Shown piece after piece: positions 1 to 6,310 of a stretch of 8,350 nucleotides of DNA. A program made the position numbers and the translations under genes. This stretch comes from an uncultured Oscillospiraceae bacterium. Lineage in GTDB: Bacteria; Bacillota; Clostridia; Oscillospirales; Acutalibacteraceae. The stretch lies in assembly GCA_900555805.1 (NCBI GenBank), contig USMJ01000038.1, positions 1 through 8,350 on the forward strand. Reading direction: 5' to 3'. The notes below the pieces were generated by a model. That model was not told where the DNA came from and did not search any database. It was given only the letters and a program-made list of their open reading frames with translations. The first letter of the stretch is position 1; every line of letters starts with the position of its first letter.

Positions 1-1135
1 CATACTTTTCATGAGCCATCAGGACGTCGTTCCGCTTGAAGAAGGAACGGAGGACGACTGGACGCATCCCGGATTCGACGGTTTCGACGACGGCGAATTC
101 ATCTGGGGCAGAGGCGCGCTCGACATGAAGAACCACCTCATCGCCGTTATGGAAGCGGTCGAAACCCTCCTTGAGGAAGGCTTTGAGCCCGAACGCGACG
201 TTTATCTTCTCTTCGGCGAAAACGAAGAGGTCATGTCGCCCGACGACAACGGCGCGGTCAAAATCGTCAACACGCTCAAGTCAAGAGGAGTTCACCTCGA
301 CAGCGTTCTTGACGAGGGCGGCGCAATGCTCCCGGTCAACATCAAGGGCGTTATAGACAACAAGCTTCTCGCGGGTATAGGCATAGCGGAAAAGGGCTAC
401 GCCGACTTCGAGATATCGCTCAGAGGCAAGGGCGGTCACTCCTCGCAGTCGCCCAAGCACACGGCAATAGGCAAGATGGCCGACGTCATCAAGGACATCG
501 AGGATCATCAGTTCAGGTCTCATATATCGGACAACGTTTTCGAGCTGTTCTCCGAGATCGGCAGAAACTGCACATACCCCGTCAGACTTGTGACCTGTAA
601 CCTCAAATTCATGAAGCCCGTTATGAAAGCCGTCATGAAGCAGATCCCCCCTGCCGCCGCGTTTATCCGCACAACAACGGGTATAACCATGGCTGAGGGC
701 AGCCCGAGCGCAAACGTATTGCCGCAGAAGGCTTCGATCACCGTCAACTTCAGAATGATGCCCGGAACGACGGTCGAAGATGTCGAGAAGCACATCAGAA
801 AAGTCGTCCGCAACAAGGACATCGAGATAAAGCTCCTCAAGGGCAAGAACCCGTCCTCGTTCTCGCCGACGGATTCGCGCTGTTTCAACATCATCAGAAA
901 ATTAGCCGTCGCCGCGAACGAGAACACGATAGTCGCTCCGTTCCTCGTCATGGGCGGCACAGACGCATATCACTATCAGCCGATATGCGAGAATGTCTAC
1001 CGCTACGCGCCGTTCAGAGCCAGCACCGAGCTTCTTTTGACGACCCACGGCACGGACGAGAGACTTCCGATCGAATGCATAGAGGACAGCGTGGCGTTCT
1101 TCAAGAGATACGTCAGACTCGCTTCGGCAAAATAA
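1..1135 (+). CDS. M20 family zinc peptidase (carboxypeptidase S / PM20D1-like), 5' truncated
   Basis: This is a metal-dependent amidase/peptidase that hydrolyses a peptide or N-acyl amino acid bond; the substrate cannot be read from the sequence. The frame is open from base 2, so the start lies outside the window. Numbering from the Met at base 11, the M20 metal-site motifs appear in order: SHQDVVP (H3, D5), GRGALDMKN (D38), GENEEV (catalytic E72 and ligand E73), LDEGG (D101) and a C-terminal TTHGTDER (H346). The lid/dimerisation domain shows GKGGHSS (H143) and there is a GGTDAYHY block before the C-terminal His. The wording around DVVP, LDEGG and HGTDER fits the yeast CPS1/PM20D1 branch better than DapE or ArgE. 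Family members usually have some 80-100 residues before the HxD motif, which is about what is missing. The stop at 1133-1135 is followed by a strong terminator, so it is the last gene of its unit. All ligands are present, so it is probably active. Family call is firm; substrate is unknown. Confidence 0.9.
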   Translation, partial: ILFMSHQDVVPLEEGTEDDWTHPGFDGFDDGEFIWGRGALDMKNHLIAVMEAVETLLEEGFEPERDVYLLFGENEEVMSPDDNGAVKIVNTLKSRGVHLDSVLDEGGAMLPVNIKGVIDNKLLAGIGIAEKGYADFEISLRGKGGHSSQSPKHTAIGKMADVIKDIEDHQFRSHISDNVFELFSEIGRNCTYPVRLVTCNLKFMKPVMKAVMKQIPPAAAFIRTTTGITMAEGSPSANVLPQKASITVNFRMMPGTTVEDVEKHIRKVVRNKDIEIKLLKGKNPSSFSPTDSRCFNIIRKLAVAANENTIVAPFLVMGGTDAYHYQPICENVYRYAPFRASTELLLTTHGTDERLPIECIEDSVAFFKRYVRLASAK

Positions 1136-1162
1136 TAATCATAAGCTATAGAAAATATTTTT

Positions 1163-1197
1163 CGGTACGCAGGAAGTTCCTGCGTACCGATTTTTTT
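1163..1197 (+). terminator. Intrinsic terminator of the M20 peptidase gene
   Basis: A perfect inverted repeat (CGGTACGCAGG, loop AAGTT, CCTGCGTACCG) is followed by A and then seven T residues at 1191-1197. It starts 27 bases after the stop codon. The run of T lies only on the plus-strand side, so it serves the peptidase gene and not the converging Ig-like gene. Confidence 0.93.
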
Positions 1198-1292
1198 GTT
1201 CTCGGAGGGAGGTTTGATATGTGGGGAGACGTAGGGGAAGCGGGAGCGACCTCCTAATGTTTATCTGAATTTCAGCCGACAGCGGTTCGGAA

Positions 1293-1338
1293 CCGTTCGG
1301 GCATTCCGACGCCTGACGGCGTCGGAATACCCGAACGG
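1293..1338. repeat. Long hairpin, 20 paired bases
   Basis: The left arm CCGTTCGGG, C, ATTCCGACGCC pairs with the right arm GGCGTCGGAAT, A, CCCGAACGG around a TGAC loop. The single opposed C/A is the only mismatch. No T-run follows on either strand, so it is not an intrinsic terminator. A short palindrome, CGGTTC-G-GAACCG (1283-1295), overlaps its left foot. Confidence 0.85.
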
Positions 1339-1406
1339 CTCCGCTGCGGCACTCGCTTCGCTACCGCGCCGCAGGCTTGGATCGAAGTTCCTGCTAAAGG
1401 CAAAAC

Positions 1407-1432
1407 CCGCGGTTCGGCTTGCCGAACCGCGG
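1407..1432. repeat. Perfect 12-bp inverted repeat hairpin
   Basis: CCGCGGTTCGGC and GCCGAACCGCGG flank a TT centre, so a real hairpin would open to about 11 pairs with a 4-base loop. GGCA (1399-1402) and TGCC (1433-1436) can extend it beyond a small bulge. No T-run follows. It shares the GGTTCGG/CCGAACC word with the hairpin region to its left. Confidence 0.85.
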
Positions 1433-1540
1433 TGCCGCAGGCCGCCGAAGGCGGCTTGCGGCGGTTTTCATCCTGAAAACCGTTTTGCCGTCCCACCTTT
1501 AGATGAAAGTCGGGCTGTCTGAGCCGATTCCCCTCGAAGA

Positions 1541-1569
1541 ACAAAACAGAGCGAGCATAATGCCCGCTC
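1541..1569 (-). terminator. Intrinsic terminator of the Ig-like protein gene
   Basis: Read on the minus strand, GAGCGGGCA-TTA-TGCTCGCTC forms a nine-pair stem with one G-U wobble (bases 1549-1569), followed by TGTTTTGT. It lies 8 bases after the stop codon at 1578-1580. The T-run is interrupted, so efficiency may be moderate. It is separate from the palindrome cluster that begins further downstream. Confidence 0.7.
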
Positions 1570-1577
1570 CGTTAAAT

Positions 1578-4500
1578 CTATTTCGTGACCTTGACGACGC
1601 AGGTCGTCTTGTAACCACCCTGCTTTGTCTTGCAGGTTATAGTCGCCGTGCCTTTCTTGACGGCGGTGACTCTGCCGTTCTTGTCGACCGTGGCTATGCT
1701 CTTGTCGGAGCTATACCACTTGACATCCTTTATCGTGGCGTTGGTCGGCTCGATCGTCGCCCTGAGCGTCTTCTTGGCGCCTTTCTTGAGCGTCAGTGAA
1801 CTCTTGTTGAGCTCGACCGACTCGACGCCGATAACGCAGGTGACCTTACAGGTCGCTTTGACTCCGTCGTCGGAGATACAGGTTATCGTGACCGTTCCGG
1901 GCTTGAGCGCCGTGACCTTACCGCTCTGGCTGACCCTTGCGACCATGCTGTTACTCGATCTCCATGTGACATCCTTGTTCGTGGCGTTCTTCGGCTTTAT
2001 CGTCGCCTTGAGCGTCTTGCTTTCGGCTATGTCAAGAGTCATGCTCGTCTTGTTGAGATCTATTCTTATGACGGGCTCGATGACGGTTATCTTACACTTG
2101 TCGACGAAGTATCCGTCATTTGTTCTGACCGTAACTGTCGCCGTTCCGGGGCCGACCGCTTCGATAACGCCCTTCTTGCTGACGGTGACAACATCCTTGT
2201 CGCTCGACTTATACGTCACCTTCTTATTGGTGGCGTATGACGGTGTTATCGTGTATGAAAGCGTTTTCGTCTTGCCCGTCGTCAGGGTCATTCTGTTGAC
2301 GGAAAGCGCAATGCTTCTGACGGGTTCTTCGACCGTTACGACGCATACTGCCGTGACCTTGTCGTTAGCGTTGCTGCGGCAGGTTATTGTAGCCTTGCCC
2401 GCGCTGACGGCTGTGACAACGCCCGTCTTTGAAACTCTCGCGACCGACGTTTTGTTCGACGACCATGTGACCGTCTTGTCATAGCTGTTTGAAGGTCCGA
2501 CCTTTGAGGTGAGCGTCATCTTGCTGCCTCGTCTCATTGTTGCCTCGTCTAAGTTGAGAGTTATCTTTGTCGGTGCCTGAATGACCGTGACTTTGCATCT
2601 TTTGAGTATCTTCGAATTATCCTTGGATTTCGCGGTGATATATACGGTGCCTGCCTTGACCGCGGTGACGCGGCCCGACTTATCGACCTTGGCTACTCTC
2701 TTATCTCCCGAGTACCATTTAATATTCTTGTTGGTCGCGCTCGCGGGTGAGACAGTGGCTGTGAGCGTCTTTGACCTGCCCGAAACGAGGGTCATGGCGG
2801 TGGCGCTCAGAGTGATGCCGGTGACGCGCTGTTTGACCGTTATCTTGCAGGAAGCTTTCTTGCCTGCGCTCTTTGTCGTGCAGGTGATCGTGACCGTTCC
2901 GCCTTTCTTCGCCGTGATGAGACCCTTTGAGTTGACGGTGGCGATCTCCTTATCGCTTGACGACCATTTGACAGACTTTATAGAAGAATTGCCCGGGTGT
3001 ACGCCGGCTTTGAGCTGGAGGGTCTTTCCGGCTTCGATTGTGGCTTTGCTGTAGTTGAGGTCGACCGACTTCGGATAAACTTTCTTGATGACCGTCAGTT
3101 TGCATTTGACCGTGTAGCCGCCGTCGTTGCTCTTGGCGGTGATGGTGCAGGTGCCTGTCGCGACGGCTGTGACAACGCCCTTTGAATTGACGGTCGCCAC
3201 TTTCTTATTCGACGATTTCCATGAACAGGATTTATTCGACGCATTGGCCGGATAATAGACCATCGCGAGGGAAGCCTCCTTGCCGACATAGAAAGTTTCC
3301 TTTGAATTTTTGAACTTAAGTCCCTTGAGCGGCTGAATGACCGTTATCTTGCAGGTATCCTTATATCCGCCGTCGTTGGTTATGACGGAGATATAAGCCG
3401 TTCCGGGACCGACCGCCGTGACTATGCCCGTTGACGAGACCTTGGCTACCTTCTGATTGGAGCTTGTCCATCTTACGGTTTTGAGCGTGGCGTTGTCGGG
3501 CTTGACCGAAGAAGTGAGCTTGACGGACTCCTTAGAGCCTATAGTCAGGGTATAGCTGACCTTGCTTATCGTGACGGAGGTGACGGGTCTGACGACCGTG
3601 ACCTTGCAGGTGGCTATAAATCCTCCTTCCTGAGAAACGGCTGTGATAGTCGCCGTGCCTGTTCCCGCGGCGTATATCTTTCCGTTGGCATCTATTCTGG
3701 CGACGCCTGTGTCGCTCGAGCGCCATGTGACTTTCTTGTTCGTCGCGTATGACGGATCATATGTTACCGTGACGGTTTTTTCTTTTCCGATGGCGAGAGT
3801 CATTGACGACGGAAGCTTTATGCCCTTGAGATCGGCTGTGACCGTGACTGTGCATTCTTCCTCCGTTCCGTCGAGGGCTATCGCCTTTATGACGGCTGTT
3901 CCGGGATACTTCGCGGTGACAAGGCCGTTTGAATCGACGGCCGCAACCTTTTCGTTGCTGCTCTTCCATGTGTCGACCTTATAGTCGGCTTCCTTTGTTT
4001 CGACGTCGCAGGTCAGCTGAAGCTTTTGACCGACTTTGAGCTTGCCCGATGTTTTGTTTATGGTCATGTTCTGAGTGTCGCCGACGACGGTCAGCTTGCA
4101 TGAAGCCGAAAGACCTGTTCCGTCGGTCGTATACGCCGTTATTTCGCAGGTTCCGACGCTCTGTATTCTGACAAGACCGCCCGTGACGGTGGCGACGCTT
4201 TCGTCGCTCGATATCCATGTGAGAACCTGATTTCCCGCGTGAGCCGGGAGTATATTCGCCGAAAGCTTGAATGTGCTGTTATCGTCGTCACCGACATAAA
4301 CGAGAGCTTTCGATTTGTTGAGACTTATGCTCGAAATAAGAGGATTGACCGTTATTGTGAACGAGCCTTCAAGATAGTTGCCGTCCGTGGAGCGGTATGT
4401 TATCTTGACCGAGCCTGCTTTCAAGCCCTTTATGTTCGCCGCCGCCGTTGCCGAAGCGTCCGTTCCGAGGCTTGTGACTGTGGCTATGCTCTCGTCGGCG

Positions 4501-6002
4501 GAGAACCACTCGACATCCTTGGATGAAGCGTTCGTCGGATATATCATAACCCGAGCGACGGTCGTGGTGTTGACCGTGACCGCTGTCGGGATATCGACAG
4601 GGACGAATTTCTGAACGGGCTGCGCCTTGATGACGTGGAGCTTTATCTGTTTGGTGACGCTTCCGCAGACAAGAGTGATAACGCAGTCGCCCTCCGCTTT
4701 AGGATAGATAAGTCCGGTGCTTTTATCGACCTCGGCAATATTCGGGTCGCTCGAGGTGAAGAGGATGGCATTGCTGCCTGTGACCGGTTTTGTCGGGTCA
4801 ACTCCGACAAATTCGTATTCTATCTGTTCATAGTTATCCTGATAAACCGTTTTTCTTTCGCTGGTTATGAGCTTTATGTCTTCAAAATAGTTGTCGACCA
4901 TTATTCTGCATATAGCCGACTTTCCGTTTGATGTCGCGGTTATCGTGACATAGGGGTTCATCGGGTCGTCGCAGCCGCCGACGACGTTGACGGTGACTGT
5001 CTTTCCTCTTCCCTCTATCTTAACGGCGTAGTTGTTATCCGCCGTCCAGATTATATCGTCGTCGCCGCCGTGGGTGTCGGCTGTGAGTTTTATCGAGCCG
5101 CCGACATATCTCGTCGCGTTAGTATAGTTGAGCGATATCGACTGGGTGTGTCTCTTGAGGTTCGCGAGCCGGGCCGTGAACTCCTCGGCAAGAGCGTCGA
5201 TCTTCGCCTTATCCGAGGCGTTTTTGAGCCACGGCGTTTCGGGCGAAGCGACCTTGTTTATGATGTCCTTGACTTCCTGAGCCGAGGTCTCCTCATAGAC
5301 GCCCTCGGTCCAGAAGTCTTCCGGGATAGCCGCATAGGCTTCGTTCCATTTTTCATAGAAATCTATATCGTCGGGGAGAACCAGAACCGAGTTTATTAAG
5401 TCGGCGTACGCTTTGGTGAGATCTTCCGAAAGTTTCGCCGCGGTTTGGCAGTTTTCGGCGGTGTCTTCAAGTTCGCCTATTTCCTCTATCGCGGCGAGAG
5501 CGGCCTCAAGTGCGTCGACCGCCGCAGGGAGATATTTCTCCTTATTCGTGTAATCCGACGGCAAGTTGCTCTTGGTCGTTTCTATCGCGTTATAGAACTT
5601 CTTTATGCTGTCGCGGACGGTTATTTTACAGCTTGCGCTGACGCCGTAATCGCTGCTGCCCTCGGTGTTGATTATCTGAGTGACCGTGACGGTGCATTCG
5701 CCGTTTCCGACAGCCGTCACCAAGCCGTTTTCGTCGACATCGGCGACCGACGGCTTTGAGCTTCTCCATTCAAGCTCGTCATATGTCGCTTTTTCGTCCT
5801 CTTTTTCTCCGATAAGTACGAGCAAGCTCATCAGGTCGGCTGAGTTTTCGCCGAAGCCGTCGTTGTTGAGCGTGACCTCCGACTGTGAAAAGCGCATCTC
5901 TTTGAGCGGATTTTCACCCTCGGCGGCGAAAGCGGGCAAAGCCGTCTGCACCGTGAGAAGAGTCAATATCACGCTTAGGGCAAAGCTGATAACTTTTTTC
6001 AT
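1578..6002 (-). CDS. Large secreted protein with 15 Big_2-type bacterial Ig-like domains and an acidic helical insertion
   Basis: This is a predicted exported protein of 1474 aa; its function is unknown, and a surface, adhesive or matrix role is only an inference from Big_2 families. The start at 6002 is preferred: it has AAGGAG with 7-base spacing and opens directly into a signal peptide (MKK, hydrophobic run, LPAFAA with cleavage near residues 27/28). An in-frame ATG at 6032 would add 10 basic residues but has no ribosome binding site. Domains, approximately: Ig-like 1 at 35-130; charged helical segment 131-286; Ig-like 2-4 at 287-553 (divergent); Ig-like 5-15 at 554-1474, each about 81-87 aa. 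The repeat signature is a YPxNATNK-like turn, the VTWxSSD core (W to Y in domain 13), VAxVxxxGxVTAVxxGTxxIT and a closing CKVTV strand. The chain stops 17 residues after the last conserved cysteine strand begins, with no LPXTG motif, SLH, dockerin, transmembrane or choline-binding module visible. There are 27 cysteines. The N-terminal part is acidic, the C-terminal repeats strongly basic. It appears to be a single-gene unit with its own promoter and terminator. Confidence 0.9.
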   Translation of the reverse strand: MKKVISFALSVILTLLTVQTALPAFAAEGENPLKEMRFSQSEVTLNNDGFGENSADLMSLLVLIGEKEDEKATYDELEWRSSKPSVADVDENGLVTAVGNGECTVTVTQIINTEGSSDYGVSASCKITVRDSIKKFYNAIETTKSNLPSDYTNKEKYLPAAVDALEAALAAIEEIGELEDTAENCQTAAKLSEDLTKAYADLINSVLVLPDDIDFYEKWNEAYAAIPEDFWTEGVYEETSAQEVKDIINKVASPETPWLKNASDKAKIDALAEEFTARLANLKRHTQSISLNYTNATRYVGGSIKLTADTHGGDDDIIWTADNNYAVKIEGRGKTVTVNVVGGCDDPMNPYVTITATSNGKSAICRIMVDNYFEDIKLITSERKTVYQDNYEQIEYEFVGVDPTKPVTGSNAILFTSSDPNIAEVDKSTGLIYPKAEGDCVITLVCGSVTKQIKLHVIKAQPVQKFVPVDIPTAVTVNTTTVARVMIYPTNASSKDVEWFSADESIATVTSLGTDASATAAANIKGLKAGSVKITYRSTDGNYLEGSFTITVNPLISSISLNKSKALVYVGDDDNSTFKLSANILPAHAGNQVLTWISSDESVATVTGGLVRIQSVGTCEITAYTTDGTGLSASCKLTVVGDTQNMTINKTSGKLKVGQKLQLTCDVETKEADYKVDTWKSSNEKVAAVDSNGLVTAKYPGTAVIKAIALDGTEEECTVTVTADLKGIKLPSSMTLAIGKEKTVTVTYDPSYATNKKVTWRSSDTGVARIDANGKIYAAGTGTATITAVSQEGGFIATCKVTVVRPVTSVTISKVSYTLTIGSKESVKLTSSVKPDNATLKTVRWTSSNQKVAKVSSTGIVTAVGPGTAYISVITNDGGYKDTCKITVIQPLKGLKFKNSKETFYVGKEASLAMVYYPANASNKSCSWKSSNKKVATVNSKGVVTAVATGTCTITAKSNDGGYTVKCKLTVIKKVYPKSVDLNYSKATIEAGKTLQLKAGVHPGNSSIKSVKWSSSDKEIATVNSKGLITAKKGGTVTITCTTKSAGKKASCKITVKQRVTGITLSATAMTLVSGRSKTLTATVSPASATNKNIKWYSGDKRVAKVDKSGRVTAVKAGTVYITAKSKDNSKILKRCKVTVIQAPTKITLNLDEATMRRGSKMTLTSKVGPSNSYDKTVTWSSNKTSVARVSKTGVVTAVSAGKATITCRSNANDKVTAVCVVTVEEPVRSIALSVNRMTLTTGKTKTLSYTITPSYATNKKVTYKSSDKDVVTVSKKGVIEAVGPGTATVTVRTNDGYFVDKCKITVIEPVIRIDLNKTSMTLDIAESKTLKATIKPKNATNKDVTWRSSNSMVARVSQSGKVTALKPGTVTITCISDDGVKATCKVTCVIGVESVELNKSSLTLKKGAKKTLRATIEPTNATIKDVKWYSSDKSIATVDKNGRVTAVKKGTATITCKTKQGGYKTTCVVKVTK
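1581..5144 (-). repeat. Coding tandem array of 14 Ig-like (Big_2) repeats
   Basis: Repeat boundaries in protein numbering (start at 6002) are about 287, 372, 461, 554, 641, 724, 805, 889, 974, 1058, 1142, 1225, 1308 and 1391, to the end at 1474, a period near 250 bases. The first three units are divergent and irregular, while units from 554 onward are regular. The copies look well diverged at nucleotide level (shared short words rather than long identical blocks), which suggests old duplications held by protein-level selection and not a recent expansion. Confidence 0.85.
5145..5612 (-). other. Acidic helical (FIVAR-like) segment inside the Ig-like protein
   Basis: Residues about 131-286 lack the Ig-like signature and have helix-favouring composition: long Ala/Leu/Glu/Lys runs with heptad-like spacing, such as AAVDALEAALAAIEEI. 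By hand count there are about 32 acidic against 16 basic residues. The pattern (KxLxxAxxxAxxLxx followed by aromatic YxxWNEAY) resembles FIVAR-type helical modules of Gram-positive surface proteins, but I cannot confirm the family. It separates the first Ig-like domain from the other fourteen. Confidence 0.55.
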
Positions 6003-6009
6003 TGTGATT

Positions 6010-6015
6010 CTCCTT
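6010..6015 (-). promoter_or_regulatory. Ribosome binding site that fixes the start of the Ig-like gene
   Basis: AAGGAG on the minus strand lies 7 bases before the ATG at 6002. Nothing comparable precedes the alternative in-frame ATG at 6032. This is why the 1474-residue product, whose first residues begin the signal peptide, is preferred to the 1484-residue one. Confidence 0.85.
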
Positions 6016-6137
6016 TTCCTTTTTACTTTCATATGTGACCGACCGCCGATATCTTAGCTTACCTTACGCGGAAAAGCCGCCCGTACCTTAAAAGCGTTAT
6101 ATCGACAGTCGTTTCCGTTTATGAAGATACAGGATAA

Positions 6138-6166
6138 ATTATACTTGACAGAAATAGATAAATCAA
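6138..6166 (-). promoter_or_regulatory. Sigma-A-type promoter for the Ig-like protein gene
   Basis: On the minus strand TTGATT (6166-6161) and a perfect TATAAT (6143-6138) are separated by exactly 17 bases. Transcription would start near 6131, giving a leader of about 130 nt before the ATG at 6002. The leader contains a small GCGG/CCGC hairpin (6068-6080) and two TACCTTA words (plus-strand reading, 6059 and 6084). I recognise no riboswitch in it. Confidence 0.7.
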
Positions 6167-6246
6167 TGATATTGCTCTAAATTAACAGTAATTTCACATC
6201 AAAATCGGACTTGTGTCAATAATCGCGCCGAATTTCGCGACAAGTC

Positions 6247-6275
6247 TTGACAGCCAAATTAAAATAAGTTTTAAT
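6247..6275 (+). promoter_or_regulatory. Sigma-A-type promoter for the xth-trmB-rsmE operon, with overlapping palindrome
   Basis: A perfect TTGACA (6247-6252) is followed after 17 bases by TTTAAT (6270-6275), five of six matches to the -10 consensus. The start of transcription would be near 6282, leaving a leader of about 30 nt. A perfect inverted repeat AATTAAAA-TAAG-TTTTAATT (6257-6276) covers the spacer and the -10 box. A second one, TCGCG-N8-CGCGA (6223-6240), lies just upstream of the -35. Either could be a regulator site; neither matches an operator I know. Confidence 0.7.
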
Positions 6276-6310
6276 TATATTCGGATAATACAGCATCGGA
6301 GGATCTCTCA

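Larger units (their letters stand above)
1275..1502. repeat. Cluster of nested GC-rich inverted repeats, possible REP/MITE-like element or structured RNA
   Basis: This block fills most of the gene-free stretch between two convergent genes. It contains at least four stems: 1293-1338 (20 pairs, one mismatch), 1407-1432 (12 pairs), 1441-1455 (GCCGCC-GAA-GGCGGC) and 1462-1482 (CGGTTTTCA-TCC-TGAAAACCG). There are also longer-range pairings: GCCG(A)CAGCGG at 1275-1285 with CCGCTGCGGC at 1341-1350, and CTAAAGGCAAAAC at 1394-1406 with GTTTTGCC (1482-1489) plus TTTAG (1498-1502). An alternative stem, CTGCGGC (1344-1350) with GCCGCAG (1368-1374), competes with the first outer stem. Short words recur: GCGGTTCGG at 1282 and 1409, GCCGCAGGC at 1368 and 1434. 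It is far more structured than needed for termination, and both neighbours have their own terminators. Dispersed palindromic elements of this style are known in bacterial intergenic DNA; whether this one is repeated elsewhere cannot be told from one window. Confidence 0.7.

Noticed and set aside
281..960. Two minus-strand open frames (281-793 and 520-960) over the peptidase gene
   Set aside because: They are shadows of a gene with all its M20 metal ligands intact; no recognisable product.
985..1257. Plus-strand open frame of 90 codons running from inside the peptidase gene through its terminator
   Set aside because: It overlaps a well-supported gene in another frame, reads through the terminator hairpin, and shows no ribosome binding site or motif.
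1272..1544. Minus-strand open frame of 90 codons across the palindrome cluster
   Set aside because: Its composition simply reflects the GC-rich inverted repeats (Arg, Pro, Ala-rich), it has no domain signature, and it starts just past the terminator of the Ig-like gene. Such frames are commonly over-annotated in palindromic DNA.
1630..2484. Long plus-strand open frame of 284 codons opposite the Ig-like gene, plus similar ones at 2581-3054 and 3643-3984
   Set aside because: They are antisense shadows of the repeat array. Their hydrophobic, quasi-repeating translations track the 250-base period of the Ig-like domains, and they lack ribosome binding sites and known motifs.
1581..5144. Regular repetition suggestive of a CRISPR or satellite array
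   Set aside because: The period is near 250 bases, in frame and degenerate at DNA level, with conservation at protein level. It encodes Ig-like domains and is not a direct-repeat/spacer structure.
6020..6131. Possible c-di-GMP (GEMM) riboswitch in the leader of the Ig-like gene, prompted by GGAAAC and AACGC words on the minus strand
   Set aside because: The expected GGCAAACC, ACGCAAAGC and second-helix receptor elements are not present in the right order; resemblance is limited to a few bases.
6145..6173. Second plus-strand promoter candidate, TTGACA at 6145-6150
   Set aside because: At 17-base spacing the -10 is only GATATT (four of six), and it lies over the minus-strand promoter. The candidate at 6247-6275 is better and closer to xth.
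6191..6219. Second minus-strand promoter candidate, TTGACA at 6219-6214
   Set aside because: At suitable spacing the -10 is only TGAAAT, while the downstream promoter has a perfect TATAAT with 17-base spacing.
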